Shown: positions 6,934-16,507, counted from the first letter of the stretch. The stretch is DNA of 27,824 nt from an uncultured Eubacteriales bacterium (GCA_900540185.1 UQFH01000013.1:1-27824), one strand, 5' to 3'. The notes: generated from the sequence alone by a model not told the origin. Made by a program: numbers and translations.

Positions 6934-7127
6934 ATGAATATAAAAGTGGATTATTCTCACTATTTTTTAAGATTCCGCTATGTATTGGAAGGGGCCGACA
7001 AAAGATAAACTTTGCTGTCGTACTTGACCGGAGCGGCTTTTTGGCGACTTGTCAGTTCTGTCGGTTAAGCAATTGTTACGGTCTTTTGGTTGGTTTCATA
7101 TATTTTTGTGAGGGGTGAATATAATAC
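6934..7127 (+). promoter_or_regulatory. structured rpoBC 5' leader
   Basis: A non-coding leader with several possible stems. GTGGA near 6946 can pair with TCCGC near 6974. CGACAAAAG (6996-7004) can pair with CTTTGCTGTCG (7010-7020) through a 2-nt bulge. TTGACCG (7024-7030) can pair with CGGTTAA (7062-7068). A competing pairing joins CCGACA (6995-7000) to TGTCGG (7059-7064). A T5 run follows GAGCGGC at 7038-7042. I recognise no named riboswitch or L10-leader consensus. The rpoB ribosome-binding site AGGGGTG is at 7111-7117. Confidence 0.5.
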
Positions 7128-10100
7128 ATGGTACATCCTGTACAGTATGGTAAAAGAACAAGAATGAGTTATTCCAGAGTCAACGAAGCTCTTGAGATGC
7201 CAAATCTTTTGGAAGTTCAAACAGAGTCTTACGAATGGTTCATAGAACATGGAATAAAGGAAGTTTTTGACGACGTGAGTCCGGTTGAAGATTATGCAGG
7301 AAATCTTATTCTGGAATTTGTCGATTACAAACTTGATGACAAGCTTAAGTACACCGAATCCGAGGCGAGAATGCGTGATGCAAACTATTCCGCAGGGCTT
7401 CGCGCAAAGGTGAGACTTATAAACAAAGAAACGGGAGAAGTCAAGGAACAAGAGGTTTTCATGGGAGATTTACCTCTTATGACAAAGACCGGGACTTTTA
7501 TTATAAACGGTGCTGAGAGAGTTATCGTCAGCCAGCTTGTAAGAAGTCCGGGTGCTTATTACACTTCAAGTTTCGATAAAAACGGTAATTTGCAAGTTAA
7601 CGCTCAAGTTATTCCTAACAGAGGAGCATGGCTTGAATACGAAACAGACACTACGGGAAGTTTGAGTGTTCGTGTAGACAGAACCAGAAAGGTTCCATTG
7701 ACGACACTTCTTCGTGCATTTGAAATAGAATCAAATGAAGATATTATTGAAGCGGTCGGAGATTTTGAAGTTCTTCAAAAGACATTTGAAAAAGACCCTT
7801 CAAAGAACAAGAGCGAAGCCGTTATTGAAATTTATAAAAGACTGAGACCGGGAGAACCTGCAACGGAAGAATCCGCAACAAGTCTTTTGTACAATATGTT
7901 CTTCGACTACAAGAGATATGATTTAGCAAAAGTCGGAAGATATAAACTCAATAAAAAGCTTGGTTTAGCAAACAGAATAAAAAATTTAACCCTTGCAGAA
8001 GATGTTGTCGACCCGAATACAGGCGAAGTTCTGTATGAGGAAGGACAAGTTTTGACGGCGGAGGATGCGAAGAGAATTGAAGACGCAGGAATAAATTCTG
8101 TGTTTATTTTGCATGCCGGAAAGAAACTTAAAATCGTAGGAAACTGGTGTGTTGACACAGCAGTCTTCAAGGACAAAATAGATCTTGAAAAATATGGAAT
8201 AAAAGAAAAAGTATATTATCCTGCAATGATGGATATTTTGGAAGAAGAAGATTTGGAAAAAGCTGTTGTACAAAATTACAGAAAGCTTTATCCGAAACAT
8301 ATTCTTATTTCAGATGTTGTAGCAAGTGTAAACTACGAGCTGTTATTATTTGAAGGCGTCGGCACAACCGATGATATTGACCACTTGGCAAACCGTAGAA
8401 TAAGATGCGTCGGCGAACTTTTACAAAATCAATTTAGAATTGGACTCTCCAGAATGGAAAGAGTTGTAAGAGAAAGAATGACGATTCAAGATATGGACTA
8501 CGCAACTCCTCAAGCCCTCATAAATATAAGACCGCTCGTTGCAAGCATTAAGGAATTTTTCGGTTCATCGCAACTTTCACAATTTATGGACCAAACAAAT
8601 CCTTTGTCGGAGCTCACTCACAAGAGAAAGATGTCGGCTCTCGGACCGGGAGGACTTTCAAGAGATAGAGCGGGCTTTGAAGTAAGAGACGTTCACAATT
8701 CACACTACGGAAGAATGTGTCCTATTGAAACGCCTGAAGGACCGAATATCGGTCTTATGACTTCGCTTACAACATATGCAAGGATAAATGAATATGGTTT
8801 TATTGAAGCACCATACAGAAAGGTTAAAAAGCCGGAAGGTATTGTAACCGATGAAATAGATTATTTGATGGCGGATGAAGAAGACGAAATGGTCATCGCA
8901 CAATCAAATGAAAAGGTCGACGAAAACGGCAGATTTATTGAAGAAAGAGTTGTCGCTCGTGGACACAAGGGTATTATCGACGTATTTAAAAGAGAAGATG
9001 TCGATTATATGGACGTTTCACCGAAACAAATTGTTTCTGTGGGTACAGCTCTAATTCCGTTCCTTGAAAAAGATGACGCAAAACGTGCGCTCATGGGTGC
9101 AAACATGCAACGTCAAGCGGTTCCTCTTATAACAACGGAGGCACCTATTGTCGGAACGGGTATCGAATACAAGGCTGCGGTTGACTCGGGAGTAGTTATT
9201 ATTGCGAAAAACACCGGAGTTGTCGAATCTGTTGACTCAACAGGCATCGTTATAGCGACAGATGACGGAAAGAAAGATTCTTATTCTATAAGCAAGTTTA
9301 TCCGTTCAAACCAAGGTACAACTTTGAATCAACGTCCTATAGTTCACGAAGGCGAGAGAGTTGAAAAGGGTGACGTTATTGCTGACGGTCCGTCAACAAA
9401 CGGCGGAGAAATGGCAATCGGTAAAAACGTTCTTATCGGATTTATGACTTGGGAAGGCTATAACTACGAAGACGCTATTTTGATTAACGAAAAGCTTGTT
9501 GTTGACGACGTTTTAACATCGGTTCATATTGAAGAATACGAACTCGATTCAAGAGATACAAAGCTAGGCCCTGAAGAAATTACGAGAGACATTCCAAATG
9601 TCGGCGAAGATATGCTCAAAGATTTGGATGAAGAAGGCATTATTAGAATCGGCGCCGAAGTAACATCAGGAGATTTCCTCGTAGGAAAGGTTACGCCTAA
9701 GGGTGAAACGGAACTTGCTCCGGAAGAAAGACTTTTAAGAGCAATTTTCGGTGAAAAAGCAAGAGAAGTAAGAGATACTTCTTTAAAAGTTCCACACGGA
9801 GAAACTGGAATTGTTGTCGACGTTAGAAATTACACAAGAGAAGCCGGAGACGAATTGCCACCGGGAGTAAATAGAAGCGTAAGAGTTTATGTTGCGACGA
9901 AGAGAAAGATTATGGTCGGAGACAAGATGTGCGGACGCCACGGAAACAAGGGGGTTATTTCAAGAATTCTTCCTGAAGAAGATATGCCTTATTTACCGGA
10001 CGGCACACCGCTTCAAATTTGTTTGAACCCACAAGGTATTCCGTCACGTATGAATCTTGGACAAGTTTTGGAAGTCCACTTGGGACTTGCTGCAAAGAAA

Positions 10101-10835
10101 CTCGGTATCTATGTTGAAACACCTGTTTTTGACGGGGCAAATGAAAATGATATTATTGAATCGCTCGAAGAAGCAGGCTATCCGAAGACGGGTATGATTG
10201 AGGTTAGAGACGGAAGAACAGGTCTTCCTTTTGACAGACCTGCAACAGTCGGATACATGTATATGGTTAAACTCCACCACATGGTCGACGAAAAGATTCA
10301 CGCTCGTTCAACAGGACCATACTCACTTGTTACACAACAACCGCTCGGCGGTAAAGCCCAATTCGGCGGTCAAAGATTCGGGGAAATGGAAGTTTGGGCT
10401 CTTGAAGGTTACGGCGCAAGCCATGTGCTTCAAGAAATGCTCACTGTAAAATCAGACGATATTGTCGGACGTGTTAAGACATATGAAGCAATTGTAAAGG
10501 GTGAAAATATTCCTGAACCGGGAATTCCGGAAAGTTTCAAGGTTTTAATCAAAGAACTTCAATCCCTTGCGCTTGATGTTAAAGTTTTGGATGAAAATAA
10601 AAATGAAATAGAATTAAAAGAGTATTTGGACGATGAACCGACCGATTTAAATGAGATTACAAATGAAATGAGTTCAATTAGCTCTTATTCAGATTACGGA
10701 ATTGAAGATTCCGAAGAGGATGAAAAGGAAGTAAGTCTGGAAGATTTGAAGGAACAAGAAGATGATAGCGACGAAAGCTATGACTACGAAGTCGATGACG
10801 ACTTGGAATATTTTGATGAAGATGAATCAGAATAA
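7128..10835 (+). CDS. rpoB: DNA-directed RNA polymerase subunit beta
   Basis: 1235 residues, colinear with Bacillus RpoB and without the large lineage insertions of Gram-negative enzymes. Recognisable blocks include FMGDLPLMTKTGTFIINGAE, the rifampicin pocket around GSSQLSQFMDQTNPL, GRMCPIETPEGPNIGL, the catalytic-region block GDKMCGRHGNKGVIS and the C-terminal GGKAQFGGQRFGEMEVWALE. Residues equivalent to E. coli Asp516, His526 and Ser531 are Asp488, His498 and Ser503, all wild type. The last 42 residues hold 25 Asp/Glu and only two Lys, an unusually acidic tail. Start 7128 follows AGGGGTG at 10 nt. No rplJ or rplL lies upstream. rpoC follows after 14 bp in the same transcript. Confidence 0.99.
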   Translation: MVHPVQYGKRTRMSYSRVNEALEMPNLLEVQTESYEWFIEHGIKEVFDDVSPVEDYAGNLILEFVDYKLDDKLKYTESEARMRDANYSAGLRAKVRLINKETGEVKEQEVFMGDLPLMTKTGTFIINGAERVIVSQLVRSPGAYYTSSFDKNGNLQVNAQVIPNRGAWLEYETDTTGSLSVRVDRTRKVPLTTLLRAFEIESNEDIIEAVGDFEVLQKTFEKDPSKNKSEAVIEIYKRLRPGEPATEESATSLLYNMFFDYKRYDLAKVGRYKLNKKLGLANRIKNLTLAEDVVDPNTGEVLYEEGQVLTAEDAKRIEDAGINSVFILHAGKKLKIVGNWCVDTAVFKDKIDLEKYGIKEKVYYPAMMDILEEEDLEKAVVQNYRKLYPKHILISDVVASVNYELLLFEGVGTTDDIDHLANRRIRCVGELLQNQFRIGLSRMERVVRERMTIQDMDYATPQALINIRPLVASIKEFFGSSQLSQFMDQTNPLSELTHKRKMSALGPGGLSRDRAGFEVRDVHNSHYGRMCPIETPEGPNIGLMTSLTTYARINEYGFIEAPYRKVKKPEGIVTDEIDYLMADEEDEMVIAQSNEKVDENGRFIEERVVARGHKGIIDVFKREDVDYMDVSPKQIVSVGTALIPFLEKDDAKRALMGANMQRQAVPLITTEAPIVGTGIEYKAAVDSGVVIIAKNTGVVESVDSTGIVIATDDGKKDSYSISKFIRSNQGTTLNQRPIVHEGERVEKGDVIADGPSTNGGEMAIGKNVLIGFMTWEGYNYEDAILINEKLVVDDVLTSVHIEEYELDSRDTKLGPEEITRDIPNVGEDMLKDLDEEGIIRIGAEVTSGDFLVGKVTPKGETELAPEERLLRAIFGEKAREVRDTSLKVPHGETGIVVDVRNYTREAGDELPPGVNRSVRVYVATKRKIMVGDKMCGRHGNKGVISRILPEEDMPYLPDGTPLQICLNPQGIPSRMNLGQVLEVHLGLAAKKLGIYVETPVFDGANENDIIESLEEAGYPKTGMIEVRDGRTGLPFDRPATVGYMYMVKLHHMVDEKIHARSTGPYSLVTQQPLGGKAQFGGQRFGEMEVWALEGYGASHVLQEMLTVKSDDIVGRVKTYEAIVKGENIPEPGIPESFKVLIKELQSLALDVKVLDENKNEIELKEYLDDEPTDLNEITNEMSSISSYSDYGIEDSEEDEKEVSLEDLKEQEDDSDESYDYEVDDDLEYFDEDESE

Positions 10836-10849
10836 AAGGGAGGCATAAT

Positions 10850-13800
10850 TTGTTCGAAACAGAAAATTTTGAATCAATAAAAATTGGACTCGCATCTCCG
10901 GAAAAAATTCGCTCCTGGTCTTATGGCGAGGTAAAAAAACCGGAGACAATAAATTACAGGACACTTAAACCTGAAAAAGAGGGTCTTTTTTGCGAAAGAA
11001 TTTTCGGACCTACCAAAGACTGGGAATGTCATTGCGGTAAGTACAAGAGAATTCGTTACAAGGGAGTAGTCTGTGATAGATGCGGAGTTGAGGTAACAAA
11101 GGCAAAAGTTCGTCGTGAAAGAATGGGACACATAGAGCTTGCTTCCCCATGTTCACACATCTGGTATTTTAAGGGAATTCCTTCAAGAATGGGACTCATT
11201 TTGGATATGAGCCCGAGAAATCTTGAAAAGGTTCTATATTTTGCGAACTATGTCGTGCTTGATCCGGGTGAAACAAATCTTGTCAAACAAGAACTTTTGA
11301 CCGAACAGGAATATGATGAATATTCAAAGAAGTTCCCGGGAGGATTCAGGGCAGGAATGGGCGCTGAAGCAATCAAAGAACTTTTGATGGAAGTTGATCC
11401 TGAAAAAATTTCAAAGGAACTTAAGGAAGAACTTGTCGGTGCAACCGGACAAAAAAGAGTAAGAATCACAAGACGTCTTGAAGTTGTCGAAGCTTTCAGA
11501 CTGAGCGGCAACAAGCCGGAATGGATGATTCTCGACGCACTTCCGGTCATTCCGCCGGATTTAAGACCTATGGTTGAACTCGACGGTGGACGTTTTGCAA
11601 CTTCCGACTTAAATGATTTATACAGACGTGTAATCAACAGAAATAATAGATTAAAGAGACTTTTGGAACTTGGTGCACCTGAAATTATCGTAAGAAACGA
11701 AAAGAGAATGCTCCAAGAAGCTGTTGACGCTTTGATTGACAACGGCAGACGCGGAAGACCTGTCACAGGTCCGGGAAACAGACCGCTCAAGAGTTTGAAT
11801 GATATGTTAAAGGGTAAACAAGGACGTTTCCGTCAAAACCTTCTCGGTAAACGTGTAGACTATTCAGGACGTTCCGTTATCGTTGTAGGACCTGAACTCA
11901 AGTTCTATCAATGCGGACTTCCGAAGACAATGGCACTTGAACTCTTTAAACCTTTTGTTATGCACGAACTTGTGAAGTCAAAGAAGGCACACAACATTAA
12001 AAATGCAAAACGTATGATTGAAAGAATGGACAGTGAAGTTTGGGATGAACTTGAAAAGGTTATCAAGGACCACCCGGTACTTTTAAACCGTGCTCCGACA
12101 CTTCACAGACTTGGTATTCAAGCATTTGAACCGGTGCTTGTTGAAGGCAAGGCTATTAAACTTCATCCGCTCGTATGTACACCGTTTAACGCTGACTTCG
12201 ACGGAGACCAAATGGCTGTTCACCTTCCGCTTTCTGTTGAAGCACAAGCGGAAGCAAGACTTATGATGCTTTCAACAAACAACATTTTAGCACCGAAGGA
12301 CGGAAAGCCAATCACCGCTCCGTCTCAAGACATGGTTCTCGGATGCTTCTATCTCACAATGGACAGATTCACGCCGCAAGACGAAATTCACTCTTTCAAA
12401 GACTACGATGAAATGATTGTAGCTCTATTTAATAGAAAGATAACCCTTCAAGACAGAGTAAGAGTTAGAGTTTATCTTGAAGACGGCAGATTTAAAACCG
12501 TTGAATCAACATGCGGAAGATTTATCTTCAACCAAAGAATTCCGCAAGACTTAGGATTTGTCGACAGAGAAAAAGATCCGTTCAGTTTGGAAGTTGATAA
12601 GGTTGTAAACAAGAAAGGACTTGTTTCAATCATCGATGCATGCTTCAATAAACACGGAAATAATATAACGGCTGAAGTTCTTGATTATATCAAGGCTACA
12701 GGCTATAAATATTCAACATTATCAGCTATATCGGTTTCTATGAGCGACGTTACAGTTCCTGAAACAAAGCAAAGCATTATCGACGAAGCTCAAAAAGAAG
12801 TTGATAAAGTTCAAAAATTATATAGACGCGGTAGAATGTCTGAAGAAGAAAGATATTCTCAAGTAATTGATATTTGGAACGATGCAACCGACAAGGTTAC
12901 GGACGAACTTATGGAAGTTTTGCCGCACGACAACAACATTTATTTGATGGCAACATCCGGAGCTCGTGGTTCTAAGAACCAAATCAGACAGCTCGGAGGT
13001 ATGCGTGGACTTATGGCATCTTCAACAGGTAAGACCGTTGAAATTCCAATTAAGTCAAACTTCCGTGAAGGACTTTCGGTTATGGAATTCTTTATTTCAT
13101 CACACGGTACTAGAAAAGGACTTTCCGATACGGCTCTAAAGACTGCCGACGCAGGATATTTGACACGTCGTTTGGTTGACGTTTCTCAAGATGTTATCGT
13201 TCGTGAAGACGATTGCCACACAGACGGCTATATCGAAATTACAACCTTTAAAGACGGAAATGAAGTCATTGAAGAATTGAAAGACAGACTTGAAGGAAGA
13301 TACCCGTTTGAGGATATTGTTGACCCGAATACCGGGGAAGTCATATGCACAAAAGATGAACTCATAACCGAAAAAATGGCAAAACATATCCAAGATATCG
13401 GAATCGAAAGTGTTAAAGTAAGATCTGTTCTTCAATGTAACGCAAAACACGGTGTATGTTCAAAATGTTATGGTAAAAACCTTGCAAACGGAAACAGAGT
13501 TGACATCGGTGAAGCAGTCGGAATCGTTGCAGCACAATCAATCGGTGAACCTGGAACTCAGCTTACAATGAGAACCATTCACTCCGGCGGTGTTGCTAAG
13601 GCAGACGATATCACACAAGGTTTGCCGAGAGTTGAAGAACTTTTCGAAGCAAGAAAACCTAAAGGGGTTGCTGTTATAACTGAAATCTCAGGAAAGGTTA
13701 CACTTGCCGGTGACGAAAAGAAACGTGAAGTTATAGTTGAAAATGAAGAAGAATCCAAAGTATATCAAATTGCTTTCGGTTCGACTCTAAAGGTTCACGA

Positions 13801-14461
13801 AGGCGACGTTGTAAATGCGGGAGACCCGCTAACGGAAGGTTCTATTAACCCACACGATATATTTAAAATTGAAGGCGTCAAAGGCGTTGAAAGATATATT
13901 GTTAAGGAAGTTCAAAGAACATATAGAATGTCAGGGGTTGATATCAACGACAAGCACGTTGAAATCATCATTAGACAAATGCTCTCACGTGTCAGAATTG
14001 ATGATGCCGGAGACAGCACATTCATTCCGGGCACACTTGTTTCGCTCTATGAATTCAGAGAACAAAACAAGGAACTCCAAGCTGAAGGAAAGATTCCTGC
14101 AACAGGCGAAAGAGCACTTCTCGGTATCACAAAAGCATCTCTTGCAACTGATTCGTTCTTATCCGCAGCATCATTCCAAGAAACTACAAGAATCTTGGCG
14201 GATGCAGCAATAAAGGGCAAGGAAGATCATCTCGTAGGACTCAAGGAAAATGTTATTATCGGTATGACAATTCCTGCCGGAACCGGTATGAAGAGATATA
14301 TGAACGTGAAAGTTCCGCTTGCGGAAGATGATCCTCTATATATCAAAGAACATGAAGAACCTGAAGAAAGAATCGAAGAACCTGAAATTTTAGGTGACCT
14401 TTCAATGACTGAAATATTGAGAGAACTAAGAAGACAGGATAAAGAAGATAAAGGTATGTAG
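10850..14461 (+). CDS. rpoC: DNA-directed RNA polymerase subunit beta'
   Basis: 1203 residues. The N-terminal zinc site is Cys60, Cys62, Cys75 and Cys78. The catalytic magnesium-binding loop NADFDGDQMAVH has Asp449, Asp451 and Asp453. The second zinc site lies in the region with DDCHTDG and CNAKHGVCSKCYG, and MRTIHSGGVA follows. The start codon is TTG, placed 7 nt after GGGAGG; no ATG upstream competes. Length fits firmicute beta' without the extra insertion of proteobacteria. It is translated from the same mRNA as rpoB, and the pair ends in a perfect 13-bp terminator stem. The rpsL-rpsG-fusA genes that often follow rpoC are absent. Confidence 0.99.
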   Translation: MFETENFESIKIGLASPEKIRSWSYGEVKKPETINYRTLKPEKEGLFCERIFGPTKDWECHCGKYKRIRYKGVVCDRCGVEVTKAKVRRERMGHIELASPCSHIWYFKGIPSRMGLILDMSPRNLEKVLYFANYVVLDPGETNLVKQELLTEQEYDEYSKKFPGGFRAGMGAEAIKELLMEVDPEKISKELKEELVGATGQKRVRITRRLEVVEAFRLSGNKPEWMILDALPVIPPDLRPMVELDGGRFATSDLNDLYRRVINRNNRLKRLLELGAPEIIVRNEKRMLQEAVDALIDNGRRGRPVTGPGNRPLKSLNDMLKGKQGRFRQNLLGKRVDYSGRSVIVVGPELKFYQCGLPKTMALELFKPFVMHELVKSKKAHNIKNAKRMIERMDSEVWDELEKVIKDHPVLLNRAPTLHRLGIQAFEPVLVEGKAIKLHPLVCTPFNADFDGDQMAVHLPLSVEAQAEARLMMLSTNNILAPKDGKPITAPSQDMVLGCFYLTMDRFTPQDEIHSFKDYDEMIVALFNRKITLQDRVRVRVYLEDGRFKTVESTCGRFIFNQRIPQDLGFVDREKDPFSLEVDKVVNKKGLVSIIDACFNKHGNNITAEVLDYIKATGYKYSTLSAISVSMSDVTVPETKQSIIDEAQKEVDKVQKLYRRGRMSEEERYSQVIDIWNDATDKVTDELMEVLPHDNNIYLMATSGARGSKNQIRQLGGMRGLMASSTGKTVEIPIKSNFREGLSVMEFFISSHGTRKGLSDTALKTADAGYLTRRLVDVSQDVIVREDDCHTDGYIEITTFKDGNEVIEELKDRLEGRYPFEDIVDPNTGEVICTKDELITEKMAKHIQDIGIESVKVRSVLQCNAKHGVCSKCYGKNLANGNRVDIGEAVGIVAAQSIGEPGTQLTMRTIHSGGVAKADDITQGLPRVEELFEARKPKGVAVITEISGKVTLAGDEKKREVIVENEEESKVYQIAFGSTLKVHEGDVVNAGDPLTEGSINPHDIFKIEGVKGVERYIVKEVQRTYRMSGVDINDKHVEIIIRQMLSRVRIDDAGDSTFIPGTLVSLYEFREQNKELQAEGKIPATGERALLGITKASLATDSFLSAASFQETTRILADAAIKGKEDHLVGLKENVIIGMTIPAGTGMKRYMNVKVPLAEDDPLYIKEHEEPEERIEEPEILGDLSMTEILRELRRQDKEDKGM

Positions 14462-14464
14462 TAT

Positions 14465-14501
14465 AAAAGACTCTTTTAATTGATTTTAAAAGAGTCTTTT
14501 T
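14465..14501 (+). terminator. rpoBC terminator
   Basis: AAAAGACTCTTTT (14465-14477) pairs perfectly over 13 bp with AAAAGAGTCTTTT (14488-14500) around a 10-nt loop and ends in T5. Confidence 0.9.
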
Positions 14502-14553
14502 CTATATGTATTAAAAAATTATGGAGTATTTATAAAACGCTGATAATATCAAT

Positions 14554-14582
14554 TTGAAAATTTTTTTGGAGTAGAGTATAAT
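14554..14582 (+). promoter_or_regulatory. promoter of the DUF4177-type gene
   Basis: -35 TTGAAA (14554-14559), a 17-nt spacer and -10 TATAAT (14577-14582). Confidence 0.7.
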
Positions 14583-14615
14583 AAAATTAAATCAATTATA
14601 AATATGGAGGAGAAG

Positions 14616-14819
14616 ATGTTTAAATACGAATTTGTTGAAGTGCCGATTAAAGGCGGATTAAAAGCAGGAAGAACAGATACATTTGAAGAATGCAAGAAAA
14701 TCATCACAGAAAAAGCGGAAGAAGGTTATGAGTTGGTTCAAATAGTTCCGGTCGGGAATGAGAAAACAGGAATCGGCTCGCTTCTTAATTACACAATTGT
14801 TTTTAAGAAAAATGCTTAG
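14616..14819 (+). CDS. DUF4177-type small protein
   Basis: 67 residues. The pattern KYEFVEVP near the start and a later EEGYELVQIVP followed by a final beta strand matches the small DUF4177 fold found singly in many Firmicutes; its function is unknown. An in-frame ATG 12 bp upstream (14604) is read as part of the ribosome-binding region, because GGAGGAG lies between it and the chosen start. It has its own promoter. The lipoprotein gene follows after 65 bp with no terminator between them, so the two are probably co-transcribed. Confidence 0.75.
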   Translation: MFKYEFVEVPIKGGLKAGRTDTFEECKKIITEKAEEGYELVQIVPVGNEKTGIGSLLNYTIVFKKNA

Positions 14820-14884
14820 ATGTAAAAATTTTCGATTGGATTTAGCCGGTCTAACTTGCGAATAACAAAGGAGAAGAAATTATT

Positions 14885-15385
14885 ATGAAAAATAAAAGTT
14901 TGCTTTTAGTGCTTATTATTGTGAGTCTTATTATAACATCGTGCGGAAAATCGGACAGCGTTTTTGGAAAAGAGACAGAGCTTTCAGTGGATAATTTTGA
15001 AAACAATCCGCATTTTGCAATAGCTGATTTCGATTTAAACACAGGGTTTAAATTGAAGGGAGAAAACGAAAAGTATTATATTGAAACAAAAGAAAGATTT
15101 GTATTTTTAAAAAGCCCGCATGAGTATGTGAAAAGTTTGAAACTAAATTCCGGAGATGAATTTTGGTGGGCGCCGGACGTTGATATCTCTGATACGGTTT
15201 ATATAGAGATTTATAAAGGCGAAGAGGAGAGTGTCAAGAGCGTTCTGCTCGTAAAGATTATTAAAGACAAGGACAACTCATACAAGGTCGAAGATATGAA
15301 AGAAAGAGAAGTTCTAAAACCAAATGTAACGCTCGAAGGAATAAAATCGAGTGAAAAGGATTTATACGAAGAATTCTTTAAGTAA
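14885..15385 (+). CDS. lipoprotein of unknown function
   Basis: 166 residues with a short lysine-containing N-terminus, a hydrophobic stretch (about residues 6-18) and a lipobox IITSC, so Cys20 should be lipidated and the protein tethered outside the membrane. The mature part is rich in lysine, glutamate and aspartate, has predicted strand segments and contains DEFWWAPDVDISD. I recognise no domain. A ribosome-binding site AAAGGAG precedes the start at about 10 nt. The gene probably shares a transcript with the DUF4177-type gene upstream and converges on the YitT-family gene, with a shared terminator. Confidence 0.8.
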   Translation: MKNKSLLLVLIIVSLIITSCGKSDSVFGKETELSVDNFENNPHFAIADFDLNTGFKLKGENEKYYIETKERFVFLKSPHEYVKSLKLNSGDEFWWAPDVDISDTVYIEIYKGEEESVKSVLLVKIIKDKDNSYKVEDMKEREVLKPNVTLEGIKSSEKDLYEEFFK

Positions 15386-15463
15386 TAAAGATAAGATTGA
15401 GTATATATGTAGAATTTATACTTGCTTAACTTATTTGGTGTAATTTTCGTTATGAGTAAAAAT

Positions 15464-15508
15464 AAAAGCATGATGATTTACGTTTTGTAAATTCAATCAT
15501 GCTTTTTT
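15464..15508. terminator. bidirectional terminator between lipoprotein and YitT genes
   Basis: AAAAGCATGAT (15464-15474) pairs with ATCATGCTTTT (15496-15506), and an inner TTTAC/GTAAA stem extends it. An A run on the left and T6 on the right let it act in both directions. Confidence 0.85.
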
Positions 15509-15509
15509 G

Positions 15510-16370
15510 TTATTCTATTGCTCTAAAGCCTTCGCCGTGCACTTCGGATGAATTTTTTATCCATGTAAATATTTTTTGGTCGGAAGATTTTAAAAATTCT
15601 TTTAATTGTACATAGCTTCTTCTGTCGAGAATTGTTACTATGACTTGTTTCGGTTTGCCGCTATAAGCTCCGTGCGCATCGTAGAGAGTACATGTTTTAA
15701 TAAGTTCGTGATGTATAAAGTGGACTATTGGAGCCGGGTCGTCAGCAACAATTGTGACTTCCTTTGCCATATTCATACCGTCAATTACATAGTCGATAAT
15801 AAGTCCATTTATAACAACGCCGAATAGCGAGTAGAGTCCGGTTTTCGGTCCATATGCCAAAGTTGCGCCGAGAGTGATTAAAAAGTCGCAATACAAAACG
15901 GCTTTTCCTATGTCGACACCTGTAAATTTATTTACAATTTTTCCCAAAATGTCGGTTCCGCCGGTTGATGCACCTTGGTTAAAAACGATTCCGATACCGA
16001 TTGCGGATAAAATAACACCGCACATTAAATCGAGCATTATGTCGCCGGACAAGCTCTTCGGATTTGGTGCAATAAATTCTAGAATTTTGACAACGCCGGA
16101 TGTACCGAGACTTGCAAGAATAGTCTTTACGCCGAATGAGGCGCCGATAAGTAAAAATGCGAGAATAAATAATACTCCGTTAACAATTAACATTATGTCT
16201 CCCGGTTGAAGTCCGGTAAATTCAGAGAGCACAACACCGATACCGTACGCGCCACCGACCGCCAAGTGAAATGGCGAGTGGAAGAAGTGCACTCCTAGAC
16301 CGACCATTGTAATTCCGACTAAAATAAGTAAATAACTTTTTATTGAATCTCTTGTCATATATTTCTTCAA
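15510..16370 (-). CDS. YitT-family membrane protein
   Basis: 286 residues. The first two thirds are a hydrophobic YitT (DUF161) domain with about five or six membrane segments. They contain the conserved-looking FNQGASTGGTDILGKI loop and the glycine-rich VGGAYGIGVVLSE. The last ~85 residues, VTIVADDPAPIVHFI to the end, form a cytoplasmic DUF2179-like domain with YSGKPKQVIVTILDRR. The family is widespread in Firmicutes and its transport or sensing role is not established. The frame can be extended to a GTG at 16379, but GAGGTG lies over that codon and is spaced correctly for TTG at 16370, so I prefer the latter; ATG at 16358 is a further option. The gene diverges from the malic enzyme gene. 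Confidence 0.88.
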   Translation of the reverse strand: MKKYMTRDSIKSYLLILVGITMVGLGVHFFHSPFHLAVGGAYGIGVVLSEFTGLQPGDIMLIVNGVLFILAFLLIGASFGVKTILASLGTSGVVKILEFIAPNPKSLSGDIMLDLMCGVILSAIGIGIVFNQGASTGGTDILGKIVNKFTGVDIGKAVLYCDFLITLGATLAYGPKTGLYSLFGVVINGLIIDYVIDGMNMAKEVTIVADDPAPIVHFIHHELIKTCTLYDAHGAYSGKPKQVIVTILDRRSYVQLKEFLKSSDQKIFTWIKNSSEVHGEGFRAIE

Positions 16371-16389
16371 ATGAATCACCTCATAAACT

Positions 16390-16398
16390 ATTATAGCA
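16390..16398 (-). promoter_or_regulatory. extended -10 promoter of the YitT gene
   Basis: The minus strand reads TGCTATAAT, an extended -10. No good -35 is visible. Confidence 0.55.
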
Positions 16399-16476
16399 TA
16401 AAAAAGCAGTATTTGGAATATATTTTTTATCCGAAATTTCGTTCTTTGTTTTAAAAAATGTGAATATTACTGTTAA

Positions 16477-16491
16477 TGGGGTATATATAAT
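16477..16491 (+). promoter_or_regulatory. possible promoter -10 of the malic enzyme gene
   Basis: TGGGG followed by TATATATAAT, with TATAAT at 16486-16491, 16 bp before the start codon. No convincing -35 was found. Confidence 0.35.
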
Positions 16492-16507
16492 TGAGAGGAA
16501 GATTCTG

